From: Zarea fungicola
Taxonomy: Eukaryota > Ascomycota > Sordariomycetes > Hypocreales > Cordycipitaceae
Assembly (NCBI GenBank): GCA_900169235.1
Contig: FWCC01000243.1
Location: 62,001-126,000, forward strand
Direction: 5' to 3'
DNA: 64,000 bases
Position numbers and translations under genes: made by a program. The notes under the pieces are model-generated. The model did no database searches and was not told the DNA's origin. It saw nothing but the letters and a program-made list of their open reading frames with translations. Shown here in pieces: positions 34,117-45,547 of this stretch (the stretch's first letter is position 1; every line of letters starts with the position of its first letter).

Positions 34117-35975
34117 AACGCGGGTATTAGAAGATCCAACGGTTGGAGTCGGCGAATCTTTGCTTTTTGCGTTTACTTTGTCTTTGTGTTCTTTTTCAAA
34201 GTTGCTAGAGTTGGCTGTATATATTATTTTATTATTTTTGCATTCTGGATGTTCTACACAATTAGTTAGGAAGAAGCTCTTTCTTGCGCAATTTCAAAGT
34301 CTCCAAATTGCCGTCGACTACGGCAACTATTTTTAACGCTGCCTATTTTCCAGAATCTGTGGCCGCGAATAGGGTTTCCTCAAGCGCACCATTTTTAGAA
34401 GCCCGCATGAACAATCGACTACAGCTCATCTTATACGTCCACATAGTCCGGATTGGTATGCGTAAGAGTTACTCAAGCTTCCATGGTGTTACAACCGGGA
34501 AAACTATATTAAGACGCACCAAGCGGAGACAGCTTGAGGTGGCGCCTGAGAGCGCAATCAGACGAGGGGCTACTATTATGCTGCGCGTAACATAGGAAGG
34601 TGGTCGCGTGTGTTCATTACCGTGGCACACGGAGCAAGAAGTGATATGGCGCAACGCTATGTTACGCCCACTTACTAGGATCACGGGCCGGCCCAAGTGA
34701 GCAAAGTAGATCGCTTAGGTATGATACGATAGGAAGACACCATAGCTCGTATGGCCTTGCCGAAATCATCTTGCAGGGCCGCCAAAGTAATATGTCTGAG
34801 CTTACTCCACAGAGCCGACATGTCCGACCTAGCCCTGTTCAGCCACTTCACTTTCCCGAAAACGGTTGTAACTGGCAGATCATAACTTGGGGGGGCGTAT
34901 ATGTCTTGTTCTATTGGAACGCTAACAAGCCATTTGTTAACTCCTAATTCTGTACCAATCAGCCTTGCACTCATCGTGTCAGACCAAGCCACCGCCCGGT
35001 TCCCATTGTGCCAAGCCAAACTGCCAAATAGGCGGGGCCGATGCAAATTATAACTTAGAATGGGCTATTGGTTTCCCGATTAGGCTCCATAAACGCAGGG
35101 GGCGCTAGTTCCTAGTGTCAGGTTGATTTTAGTTGCCGCCCCTTTATAATTTACGGTTATTTGGTACGTTGTCAAATCAGCCAATTGTCGGTTCTTGTCC
35201 TCCCCAAGTTTATCGTAGACGTGACATAGTAATACCCTTTACGGTGGGGCGGCTGCTGTGCCTACTTTATACGCAAGTGTATGTGGGCTGTGGCTTAGAA
35301 ACTCTCCTACTCCCTAGATTCCAGATTAAACTGTAAATCTTTCACAGAGTAAGGAGCTTACAGTGCTGGAATAGGCTGCAAGGTTATGAGGGAACGATAG
35401 TAGCTGGTGCTTGTATTCACGATACATGCCAGTAGTGACTCTTGCAGTTGGTAGGCATCATCGTTAGCTCCTCGAAGCTACTTGGAGTCAGATGTACCCG
35501 TGCACCCTGTCACACGGAACATGCCAGATGGATCTCACCGCTTTACTCCACAACATCTGCTGGTAACCCGTGTTACGGAATAATTAGCCATGTTACGGAC
35601 TAATTTGCAAAGTTTTTTAATTAGAAGCCAAGACGCAAGTAGTGCTTACGTTTAAATATAGGCCTCAGCTTGTTGTCGGTTATATCAATTCTGAGGGGGC
35701 TTATACAGCATCAATAAATGGCATGACTTGGAGTACAGCCATGCGCTGGCGTACGTATCAACAGAATTATAAAAGTATTGACCTTCTCTCGCATCTTTGA
35801 ACAACCAGATAACACAATACCTCCATCACATTACCATCATAACCACGAGTCTAAGTTTCCCACCCAGGAACTACCTAACCTGATTTTATTTCCCCAAGAA
35901 AATTGTTCATTTACCTGTCGGGTATCTCACTTACTGAGCTTTCATCCCAACTTTCATCTACAACAATAAAACGCC
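34117..35975. other. gene-free stretch
   Basis: 1.9 kb. One minus-strand open frame (34681-35046) shows no known domain and was not called. The last ~200 bases (CT-rich, ending in CAACAATAAAACGCC before the ATG) look like a promoter and 5' leader of the KP4-like gene. Confidence 0.45.
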
Positions 35976-36431
35976 ATGCTTCAATCAGCCCTTCTCGCAG
36001 TTATGGCTTTCGCCAGTGTAGCCATCGCAGGTCTTGAGCCAGAGGGTATTAATTGTGCTGGAAGCAGCAACTGCGAGTTCATTAGCATCAACATCGACTC
36101 AAAGTTCGGCATGTCTCCCAATAATCAAATCCCAGCCCTTAAGGCTTTGATTGACGGTATTGACGACAACCGTCTCTATAACAACGGCGAAAAGATTGCC
36201 TGCTTGAAGGGAACTATTATCTTTGTTCCCGGTGCCATCTGCACGTTCTTGCAAAAGACAACTGGTGGTGTCCTCGGACGTGACATCAAGGTTCTCATGT
36301 CTGAGCTTCAGAACGAATGTGGCGCCTGCGGCAGCATCTCCACTGGCTTCTTCGGGGGGGATAAGGATGTGAACCACGGCATGTTGACTGTCAACGCCGT
36401 TACTAGTACCAAATGTAAGGGGGTCTGCTGA
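35976..36431 (+). CDS. KP4-like secreted protein (killer-toxin Kp4 family)
   Basis: Small secreted protein of 151 aa without introns. Residues 1-18 form a signal peptide ending in VAIAG. The mature part begins with the family hallmark GINCAGSSNC, then has IACLKG, ICTFLQ, a CGACGS pair and a final LTVNAV...CKGVC, giving eight cysteines in KP4-like spacing. KP4 itself, encoded by a virus of corn smut, inhibits calcium uptake; chromosomal KP4-like genes occur in several ascomycetes and their roles (antagonism, virulence or development) are mostly unsettled. The frame is intact. It stands alone between two AT-rich gene-free stretches, which fits horizontal gain or an accessory location. Confidence 0.85.
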   Translation: MLQSALLAVMAFASVAIAGLEPEGINCAGSSNCEFISINIDSKFGMSPNNQIPALKALIDGIDDNRLYNNGEKIACLKGTIIFVPGAICTFLQKTTGGVLGRDIKVLMSELQNECGACGSISTGFFGGDKDVNHGMLTVNAVTSTKCKGVC

Positions 36432-38313
36432 AGCTCATTATTACAAACGCTAGAAGCACAGGGACGACCAGTGTGACTCAAGCAGGAGGCTGAGTTAGGA
36501 GGGCCACTCCGGGCGAACCGGATGGACAGGATGTTGTAACTGCTGTTTGTCAAGCAACGCGTCCATTGAATCCTGACAACTGCATGGATACAAGGTCATG
36601 ACGGCAGCCGCAGATAGCCTTTCTGTTTGTTTTTCGTTATTGTTTTGTTTTGTCTATTTACGAACTCCTGTGTATAGGGAGGGATTCCTCCCTTAGCTGT
36701 AGCTAGATTGAATCTATAAATAAATTGCCAGTTGATACCTACCGTGCATAGTAACGTAGTCGTAATTGTACTAACTCAGGAGCTCGTGTGATTAGGAGTT
36801 GATTGACGGGAGCTTTACGATCTGTTACCCAGGATGGCTCAGACGAATTAAGCCGAAGCACCTCATAAAGCACGGGTTGTGGAGGACCGCAAAATCGCTC
36901 AACGATAATGGGAGCAAAATCAAGGCTAACGTTAACAAGCTTGTACATGACCTTACGCTCTATAATTAGTCTTTAGTTTAAGGTTACGTTATCCATGCCC
37001 GTGTGCTCCGAAACCCGCATACCCGCATACCCGATAGCGTCTGCAACTGTAGGCCTACAAACAGCTAACTAAGCAAGAGGGAGAAACAAAGACAATCTCG
37101 GCCAAAGATGGCTTGGTGAGTGGACACTAGGCTCCGGCATGTTGGCTCCTACGACGTTCTGGGTGTCGCCAAGACTGGCGCTGCCTAGAGCTCCCGATGT
37201 TTTGCAGCCAGTCTTGCTGCCTGCAGTGTACGGTTGAAAACAAGCCCTACTACTACACTAGCCAGTGGCCTACGATGATTAGGTTGGGTCAGTTATACAT
37301 TAACTGCCAGGGTGTCCATCTTCCACCTGTGAGAGCTCATTTCTGCCAAGAAGACGGGACGCAAATTTATAGAAATGAAGAACATAGTGCTCTGGTGACG
37401 TAAATTGACTGACCTGGTATTATCCCTTGACGATACTGTAGGACAAGGCATGACCTTTAAAATAATTCGCAGAAATTCTCCCCATAGATTTCGGTACTAA
37501 AACTTCCTGTTTCCATTATGTACTGCGGCCTGGCCAGCGACCTCGTGAAGCTTGTTGGCTGTGGTAGAACTACATTACTAGTACTTACCAAGCTTGGCCA
37601 ATGCTAGGCTAAGCACTACAGCTGAGATTGAACTTTTATTTGGATTTGAAATTAGACTAGTAATTAGACTATTACTGTGTTGGGGCGAGCAAACGACCGC
37701 GTCCTAAGGCTCGAAAAGAGCCTTCTCCTTGACTGATAGAGAAACTGCAACAGCGACACCTAGTAAGTTTCTCAATTAAAGTCTTTATAAGACTCAATTG
37801 TTCGGTCAAATAAGGGCAATTTTCAATAATTTTAAAATAAGGAAAAGGGAAGGTTGTTGAATTAAAGCTATGGCAGCTAGCAAGAAATATATATACAAAT
37901 TTTCAGGGCGGCTACCCTGTACGGTCTTTGCCGGGTCTGACCCGATTCATTACGTAGGCTATTACTTAAGCTATTGCTTTGATGGATACACGATTGTTTA
38001 TCCTTTCAGCTTCTACCGCAAAATCAAGCAGGAAAGGACGGTATAGGGCATATTTTACAACCTAAACTAACAATTGAAAGTTCTAGAACGAAAGACATTG
38101 TCACGGACCTAGAAGGTGTATAGTGGATGCTAGGGATGTCCCGCCATGGCTGGGCATGCTTGATCTTTTTAGGAAGGGAGTATTTAACTAGTACTCATCC
38201 TCTCGGCTTCAATTTATGTCTCTGCGCTTGTATACATCTACTCTTGGATATATGCACCGCTAAATGTATCTTGAAGTCGACCAACAGCAATTTACTGGAT
38301 ATCGGCATGTCCA
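36432..38313. other. AT-rich gene-free stretch
   Basis: 1.9 kb with many stops in every frame and no domain seen. It may be old repeat sequence altered by repeat-induced mutation; this is inference from composition only. Confidence 0.45.
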
Positions 38314-39064
38314 TTACGATGCAGTAGCAGGAGCATCTCTCTTGAGAACGTACGTTCTGAAGGCGGTATTGGGCCCGCCATATTCCCCAAGATTTGTCTC
38401 AATATGACCCAAGCGCACAAAGCCGGCACTCTCAAACATTTTCAAAGAAGATTCGTAAGCTGATACGTACGTGTCAACTCCAACTTCATCTGCAATTACA
38501 TCGCATTCGCGGGATAATGCAGAACCTAGCCCTTTCCGCTGATATTCAGGAAGGATAAATGCTCCTACGCGATCTGATGCAAATATTAGTTCAAAATTCG
38601 AATCTGTCGTTCTGGCTGCAACCCTTACGGCAGTGCTTTTCTGGATCATATCCGTATTTTCTCGTCTCTTTCAGAATTTTACCGAAGACGTGCGCGGCGA
38701 GCTTCTCATTGACTCCTGCCGGCATATCTGGGTTGAGGGCCGTGTCCTTTTCCTTTATTGGCACAGACACGGCAGTGGCACCTACAATGGTACTAATTCC
38801 TTCTGTCAGCTATGGCGGAGACCTGATATACAGAAATGCGCCGGCATACCCAGTTTCTTTGTCTACGGCGGAAACATAGGTGACGTTGCCATCAGCCATT
38901 CTCTTTGCAGTGATAGCCAGAAGCAATTTTATTACGTCATCTGGGTCTACATCCTTCATGAGGAGATTCCACGTGGCCACGTCATTGAATGCGATTGAGT
39001 TGATGCGGGCCAGCGCGGGGGCTTCTTCAGGCGTTGCAGGCCTGATTTCAAAACCGGCGACCAT
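38314..39064 (-). CDS. GNAT-family N-acetyltransferase
   Basis: Predicted acetyl-CoA-dependent N-acyltransferase of unknown substrate. Three exons: 39064-38823, 38792-38629 and 38573-38314, joined in frame to give 221 aa. The N-terminus FEIRPATPEEAPALARI is a standard GNAT first strand and helix. After the last join the acetyl-CoA pyrophosphate loop appears as LPEYQRKGLGSAL (the Q/RxxGxG/A motif), followed by the C-terminal YESSLKMFESAGFVRLG strand-helix. The first two introns are short (30 and 55 nt); the 30-nt intron is unusually short, so that join is the weakest. It lies just downstream of the HyuA-DUF917 gene on the same strand, with 670 bp between them. A role in that cluster is only a guess. 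Confidence 0.82.
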
Positions 39065-39736
39065 CGTGCTTTGTGGTTGTCGCTACGTACCGTAGCAATA
39101 GGTTGTGGGTGGGAGTTTCGCGCGGTGTGGTTTGTCTAGAGACTCCTAATTGAAACTGAAGAGACTGTCCGAAAAATAGTGCTTACTTTATATACTTGAG
39201 GTTTATTAATAAGCGTCCCGGCTTCACCACGGCTGTATCAGCGTTCTTCGCTTGGGTTCGGGAAATACGGGAATTGCGGATACTTGAGTCATGAGTAGAT
39301 GGGAAAATCAAAAAGCAGAATAAAAAAAGAGCGAGAGCAGTCATATTTGTTGGCCGGCTCGTTGGCTAGCTCAATGAGTAACTAGCTTGCTGACTGAATT
39401 CTTACATGCTCCGTTGCAATACAAGCTTGCCCGTAATAGGCAGCTACATAGGCTAAACTTTGTCCCTTTTATTCAAGAACCTTTGTAGTTAAATATACAT
39501 CATGTCGGCTCAAGTGTAGACTGGAAAGAATGTTGTGAAGAGCCATGAATTGGCACAAAGTGTACATCTTGTTACTCACAATAAAAGGCAATTTTGACCA
39601 TGAAATTGAACGTGTAATGCTACTTTAATTAAAACCACAGCTCCGCATAGCCGGTCTTATACAACATGACTAGAGAACTCCATCAACACGCTAGCCAAAT
39701 CTCATCAAGCTTCGGAATATACCTGGTAAGGCCTGT
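39065..39736. other. intergenic, GNAT promoter / HyuA-DUF917 3' end
   Basis: 670 bp, AT-rich. It should hold the GNAT promoter and the HyuA-DUF917 terminator. No other gene is seen. Confidence 0.4.
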
Positions 39737-42700
39737 TCAGCTATACTCCCGAATCACACTTTGCGGCTCTTGATATACGCCCAAAGGTCGATACACCACC
39801 TCTGGGCGATCAAATGCAGCAGGACCACCAATTTCAAGACCAGCTGCATTGTCGTTCCAGACTGGCGCGCAGGTGATGCCGAGCACATTCACCACAACAC
39901 CGTATCGATACTCACCGACTCCCAATGCTTTCCCGGTGTTAGCATCAAGCACCGCAATTAAGTCCGGAACGGCAGCAATGACCTTCTCCACGCCGTTCTC
40001 ATCCACATGTGTCGCGATAATATTCTCATTCTTGAATGGAATCTTCAATGACCCGCCCACCACCACTGCTTTACTCTTCATGTTGACATTTTCTTCATCA
40101 TCCCCAGAAACTTGCTCAATGACGACTTCGCCATGAGAATGTCCCTTGAATAGACGTCGCTCAATGTTGATAATCTTGCCGCGGAACAGCAGCTTCGCAC
40201 AGCCGGGGCCACCAACTTCATCAATGACTTGATCCACCACCGTGCTGATTGTATTGTTTGCCGCCGCGCGGGCAATGCTGCGTCCAATGCGCCAGGCCTG
40301 CGACATTGTTCTCTTGATGGACCATTTTTGGACCAATGCGCCCGTGGTGGCTTTGGCGCAGTACCCAACATAGCATCCCATTTCTGTGGACGCGGCGCGC
40401 AGCGATTTGTCGACTGTGCGATCGCAATCTGACTTGGTCATGACGAGGGATCGTCCATCACCAGAGGCAATTGCGGACGGAATCACCTGGCCCTCTTCCT
40501 GTGCGGAGAGAGTAACCTGCCACATTGTTGGGTAGGCACGCCCTTGTCATTTTGTTAGCAACCTAGTTTTGTTTGGCAAGAAAAGGAAATGAAAATAAAA
40601 TAAAAAAATACTTACCCATCCAGTCACCGTCTACGGCGGGCCGATCGAAATTCTTGCTGGATCCGACAGTCAAAGATTGCAAACCATTGGAGCCACCAAT
40701 TTCGAGACTAATAAGGGCATCAAATGAATCGCGCTTTTCGTGCTCCATTATCTCCTTGACCGCGAGAACTGTCTCACTTGCACTGAGTCTCTCAGCAGGT
40801 ACTGCTGGAGAGCCCATGATACCAGGCCCTGCGTCAAGTTAGCATCCAGTGTGTCTTTGTAACAAGAGATTTACCTACAATAGATCTGTGCATCGGGAGC
40901 TAGATCCTCGGCATCGATTATTCGTAGCGTGTAGCCATCCTTCAAATGCCCCTTCAGCTTCAACATCTCGGGATACGGCGTTCCTCCACCACCGCATCCA
41001 AGGACATAACATCCATCCGCCATCCATTCCAGATCAACCTCTGACAGAAACCACTCCTGGATACCCGACGTGGGGTTTTTCTTAATGGAGGGTCGATAAC
41101 TCTCGATATCAAGGCTTTCTTCGACCTCAGGTTCAACATAAGGCGCCTTTGTGCCCACATCGACGTCATCGGCTTCGTCCGAATCTGCATAAGCGTACCC
41201 GTTCATCCTGTCACGCGGCGGCGAGAATTCACCGACTGCCTTTACGATGATTCTGATTTGACCAGCAACGTATGGAAGCGGCAGCGTTTCCTTTTCGGTG
41301 ATGACAATGGTGTGTGCCTGTGCGCCGCCTGCAATCGCACGGTCTGCTGCAAGTTGGACAGCCTTGGCCAGCGCTGCGGCGATCGTCTGTTCCGCCGTAC
41401 TCGCAATAATGTCAACAACGGCACTGACTTTGGCAATGGCCGCCCCGACTGCATTTGCGACGTCATGATACGGGGGACGAATGACCTCTGTTACTCCGTC
41501 CAGTGTATCTGGAGCAATGACTGAGCCACCGCCGACAAGAATCAGGGGCACGGGCTCGGGCGAGGTCTTCACCAGGTCAATGGCCTTTTCAAGCTTCTTT
41601 CGAATGGCAGCTTGCGCATTAGTAATGGTATTTTGGTCCACCTCACCAACCAGTGACTTGTTTCCAATTGATGAATCAATGCCGGCCGCCACAGCTACAT
41701 CTGTTGCGGTCAGGACATCGCCTCCAAAAACAAGGGCTCTGTCCTGGATGGCATAACCAACCGAGTCTGGTCCAACAGTCACACTGCCACCCGTAACTCT
41801 CACAATAGAGCCACCACCGAGCCCAACAGACTCAACATGTGGCATGGAATAATTGACTCTAACTCGAGCTACAGATGCCTCTGCAACGCCCTGTCTGGGA
41901 TACCCGGACGGGAGTAAAACTCCGACGTCGCTGGTGGTGCCGCCAATGTCGCATACAATACTCGTGCCGTTGGCTTTTGTGTCTGAATACAGGCCACTGA
42001 GATAAGCGGCGCCGCGCATAGAGTTTGTCGGGCCAGATGAAAAGGTCCGAATCGGCAACTTGGCGGCATTCTGAGCGTCAATCATTGTGCCGTCATTTTG
42101 GGTCAAATACAACGGACAGTTTAGATTGAGTCTTTTCAGCGCCGTCTGAAACTCTCGAATAGTCCTCATCGCAAAGCGAAGGATGGAGGCGTTGAGGATT
42201 GATGCATTTTCTCTCTCCAGGTATCCAAGACTAGACACTTCAGAAGAGCAGACCACCACAGCGTTTGGCAGTTCACGATTGATAATTTCGCGCACAGTCT
42301 TCTCTTGATGAAAGTGGGTGTCTAATGGCGAGAAAACTCCAACCAGAACCACGGACCGGATGCCCATCTCCTTGATGATGGCGCACTCCCGAAGCACCTG
42401 GTCTTCTCTGATGGGGGCTTCGAGCGAGCCGTCAATGTGAAGGCCGCCATCAATAAAGGAATGGTAACCATACATGATGCGCTTCAGGGCAGCTGGAAAA
42501 TCGGCAAAGGGAGGGATTTCCCTCGTGAACGACTTTGAGAGTCTGAGCACAGCCACCTTTTCCAGATGGCGCACATCATGCTCGACAATGGCGTTGATAA
42601 AGTGCGTTGTGCCAATGGATAAGGAAGAGATTCGTTCTGGATCAATTTCGCTCTTGACCAGCACGCCTCTAACGGCAGCTTCAATCCCAGAAGTCACATT

Positions 42701-42838
42701 TGGCGAGGTCGTGGGGGATTTTTGTGAGGCAATGACTGATTTAGACTGATCCGAGACAGAGGTGTCGACAATGACAGCATCCGTGTTTGTACCCCCTACA
42801 TCCACACCAATGCGGTAGAATGAGGGATTGATGGTCAT
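39737..42838 (-). CDS. hydantoinase/oxoprolinase HyuA-type domain fused to DUF917
   Basis: Probably a cytosolic hydrolase of a cyclic amide (hydantoin- or oxoproline-like). Three exons: 42838-40879, 40828-40616 and 40542-39737, giving 992 aa. The first ~540 residues are a HyuA-type hydantoinase/oxoprolinase unit of the actin-like ATPase fold: phosphate motif RIGVDVGGTNTDAVIVD at the start, TFSSGPTNSMRGA, and a second phosphate motif CDIGGTTSDVGVL. An acidic linker (about 560-600) leads to a DUF917 domain with LGCGGGGTPYPEM, the rebuilt IYWPGIMGSPAV join, DGDWMGRAYPTMWQVTL and a conserved C-terminal block. Donor GTAGGT at exon 1 was preferred to GTAAAT because only it keeps frame. No HyuB (hydantoinase B) domain is present. 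An in-frame ATG at 42922 is possible, but 42838 sits right before the conserved fold. The NCS1 permease upstream is on the same strand. Confidence 0.9.
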
Positions 42839-43879
42839 TTTTATTAGTACGTTTTCGAGCGCAAGTTTGGGTAGTGAGTGAACTGTTGCAAGTCTAGTTG
42901 GATTGTTCTGATGTGCAAGCACAGATGAGGTATCTCAGATTCAACCCTCCAATGGGCTTCGCTAAATATTTAATGTTCACTTGCCAGCTATCGAGCTCGC
43001 TCGAACAGTCGCTATCTAATCCTAGTCGCGATTGTATACAAGTTAACGGGGAATAAAGCAGCATGCCGACAACTTTCCGAGGCCAACACGGGAACAAGTA
43101 CAGCTTTAACCCAACTTGGGCTTAGAGGCACTGAATCCACCAGTCGGAGGCCAGGGACATCAACTGGACATGGGTTCGGATATGCTGGGAGAGGAAGCAA
43201 ACTACAACATGACTAGTAAAACAGTCAACAGCTAGGGTCATTTCCAAGTCCCACTCGGAGATGGCGCTGGATAGTCCGCAAACCGGTGTCAACTCCAGGT
43301 GGCGCGCGATAAGAAACTAGCTCACAGGAAATAGTAGACTCCAACAAAGCCACATGTCGATCTCCGTCTATCATCGGCATTTCATTAATTTAGCTGCTGG
43401 TGAGCGATCAGTCTATCAGCCCGCCTTGATAGTTGATATGGCTCTCATCACAAAATGTTCCTCCGAACACAGCTGCAGTTTCCTGTCGGAGACTTAAAGT
43501 ACGGTCTTGAAAGCCACAGTCTACTATTCTTCTTCCAATAATCGCGCAGCTTGTGATGAGTAAAACTGTGCAAGCTGATATAATTCCCTTGATAACGAGT
43601 CATTATATCACTTGCTGTTTAATAATATCCGAATGCTGTCTTCTAAGAACCTGTCTTCCTGGCTGCGCTTGCTCTGGATTTTCAGTATATTTCTCATATA
43701 GTTTCTTTCTAAACATGGTTCGGGCTCCAAGTGCTGATTGTAGTATGCAATTAATGAATGTAAATGAATGCAACGATGATAAAAGCAGAAATTACTCTCT
43801 TCATTATTAACTATACGCATTACTAAATTCTCAGTGGTTAAATCAAACATGGCTCTAATTGAAGCTAGACCTCATGTCG
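42839..43879. other. intergenic, HyuA-DUF917 upstream / NCS1 3' end
   Basis: 1.0 kb. It contains the promoter of the HyuA-DUF917 gene, which is transcribed leftwards. It is AT-rich at 43550-43860. No gene is supported. Confidence 0.4.
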
Positions 43880-45547
43880 CTACTGGGTAGTAACTTGGGG
43901 TCCATCAGACGGCTCAAAGTCCTTCTCGATGCTCGAGTCTTGGTCATGTGCATCGATAATTTGGTGTACACCCAATCTCTCACTCTCATACGCAGTAAAA
44001 GTACCATAGATATCTGTAGGATCAAAGGCACCCAAGGCCTTGGGCGGCGCGAGCTTGTTCAGCGCATAGTACACTGTAAAGCTGATGGCAAAGCCTACAA
44101 TAAAGGCCAAGTCATACAAATGCGTTGCACCCTTGGGCACGATAATTGTCTTGGAGATGGACCCAATGAAGCCGGGAAACTGCGGCGCAAAGCCAACCAC
44201 CCAAGCCACCGCCGTGCGCCAGTTCACGCCGTAGGTAAAGTAGTACGAGCCGTCCTTGCTGTTCGTGTACAGCTGGCTCAGTTCGATTTTCCTGCTGCGC
44301 ACAACCCAGTAGTCACAGATCTGGATGCCAATCATCGGGCCGAGGAACAGCGAGTAGCTGCTTAGCACACTGATGAACGTGCCCGCCGAGGAGAGGAGAT
44401 ACCACGGGCAAAGACCGCAGGAGATTGCCAGGCCAATGTAAGCGCCGCGGCGAATATTGATATATGTGGGAAAGATGCCGCTGAGATCCATGCCCAGCGA
44501 AAACGCATTGTCGACCGTGTTGATGGCCAGCTGGGACGTGACCATGCCCGCGCCGGCAAAGAACGCAGCCGCACGCGTCGCGGGGCTGTAGCTGTCCTCG
44601 AGCCACTGCAGAATGATGAGCGCGGGATTCCACAGCGGCTTCCCGTAAATCTTCATCGTCGCCGAGGTGGTCAGGCAGCCAAACAGCGGCATGAACGTGC
44701 CAAAGGTGAGAATGGCCGTCCACTGGCCGGTAACCTGATCACCCGGGCGGCGGGCAAAGCGAGTCCAGTCCGTCGCGTTTGTCAATCCAGCGGCAATACC
44801 GCCAATGACGGTCGTGACACCGCCGATGATGGCCCAGGCCAGGTCGGAATTAGACACCGTGGCGTTGGCCGACACCAGCGGGCCGGCACCGTGCGCCGTC
44901 GCAAGCGCCCAAATCATGATGGCAATGAGCGTGAGGAACGCAATTGTGTTCATGACAGCAAACGGCTTCCTGGTCTTTTCGGGCGCAATGTACATGATGG
45001 GGATGCTGACGAGGTTGAAGACGATCCAGCCTACAAACTGCGCCGTCGTCATGTAGGTCGAGGCGGGCATGGTGTTGCGCATGCTGTGAAAGGTCGGGAA
45101 GATGGCAGAGAGCACGCTCGTCATGAAGAGCCCGCCAAACCACGACTGAACCGAGTACCAGATAAAGGAGAGCAGAAGACGCTGCGCAATGGCAAAGAAG
45201 CTGCCATAGACACCCCACAGCAGGCGCGCCAGAATAGGGTAGCCAATGTGCCATTCGGCACCGATCCAGCCGCCAAAGACCTGGACGGCGGCAATGATGA
45301 GCTTTCCAATGATGACGGAAATGACAGTCTGCCAGACGGAGAGACCGCTCGCCACGAGGGAGGAGCCCAGTTGCCAGTTGCTAATGGCAACTTGGTTGAT
45401 GACCTGAAAAGAGAAAAATGTCAAACTGTCCCAAGTGCGCCGGGAGGGAGGCAGCGGTCGAAGATCATCGTTGATCCAAAAGTTGCGCTCATTGCCCAGC
45501 TTGGTTGGGACTTTGAGGTAGTCAATGGCTTGTTTGATGGATGACAT
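43880..45547 (-). CDS. NCS1-family nucleobase/allantoin/hydantoin permease
   Basis: Plasma-membrane symporter of the nucleobase:cation symporter-1 family (uracil, allantoin, cytosine, thiamine, hydantoin). One uninterrupted exon of 555 aa with about 12 hydrophobic segments. Family landmarks are the cytosolic N-terminus WINDDLRPLPPSRRTWDSL, the first helix NQVAISNWQLGSSLVASGLS, TNATDWTRFARRPGDQ in the middle and GPMIGIQICDYWVVRSRKI near the helix 10 region. The spacing is that of fungal Fur-type permeases. The ATG at 45547 is favoured over 45592 because it sits directly before the conserved N-terminal region. It lies upstream of HyuA-DUF917 in the same direction and is divergent from a Zn2Cys6 regulator, which suggests that it brings in the substrate of that enzyme. 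The substrate itself cannot be read from sequence. Confidence 0.92.
   Translation of the reverse strand: MSSIKQAIDYLKVPTKLGNERNFWINDDLRPLPPSRRTWDSLTFFSFQVINQVAISNWQLGSSLVASGLSVWQTVISVIIGKLIIAAVQVFGGWIGAEWHIGYPILARLLWGVYGSFFAIAQRLLLSFIWYSVQSWFGGLFMTSVLSAIFPTFHSMRNTMPASTYMTTAQFVGWIVFNLVSIPIMYIAPEKTRKPFAVMNTIAFLTLIAIMIWALATAHGAGPLVSANATVSNSDLAWAIIGGVTTVIGGIAAGLTNATDWTRFARRPGDQVTGQWTAILTFGTFMPLFGCLTTSATMKIYGKPLWNPALIILQWLEDSYSPATRAAAFFAGAGMVTSQLAINTVDNAFSLGMDLSGIFPTYINIRRGAYIGLAISCGLCPWYLLSSAGTFISVLSSYSLFLGPMIGIQICDYWVVRSRKIELSQLYTNSKDGSYYFTYGVNWRTAVAWVVGFAPQFPGFIGSISKTIIVPKGATHLYDLAFIVGFAISFTVYYALNKLAPPKALGAFDPTDIYGTFTAYESERLGVHQIIDAHDQDSSIEKDFEPSDGPQVTTQ

Noticed and set aside
34681..35046. 121-codon minus-strand frame downstream of the ABC transporter
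   Set aside because: No known domain, no intron-exon support and ordinary length for a chance frame in this region.
44891..45544. 217-codon plus-strand frame opposite the NCS1 permease
   Set aside because: Antisense shadow of a strongly conserved membrane protein; very rich in Arg, Gly and Asp and with no family match.
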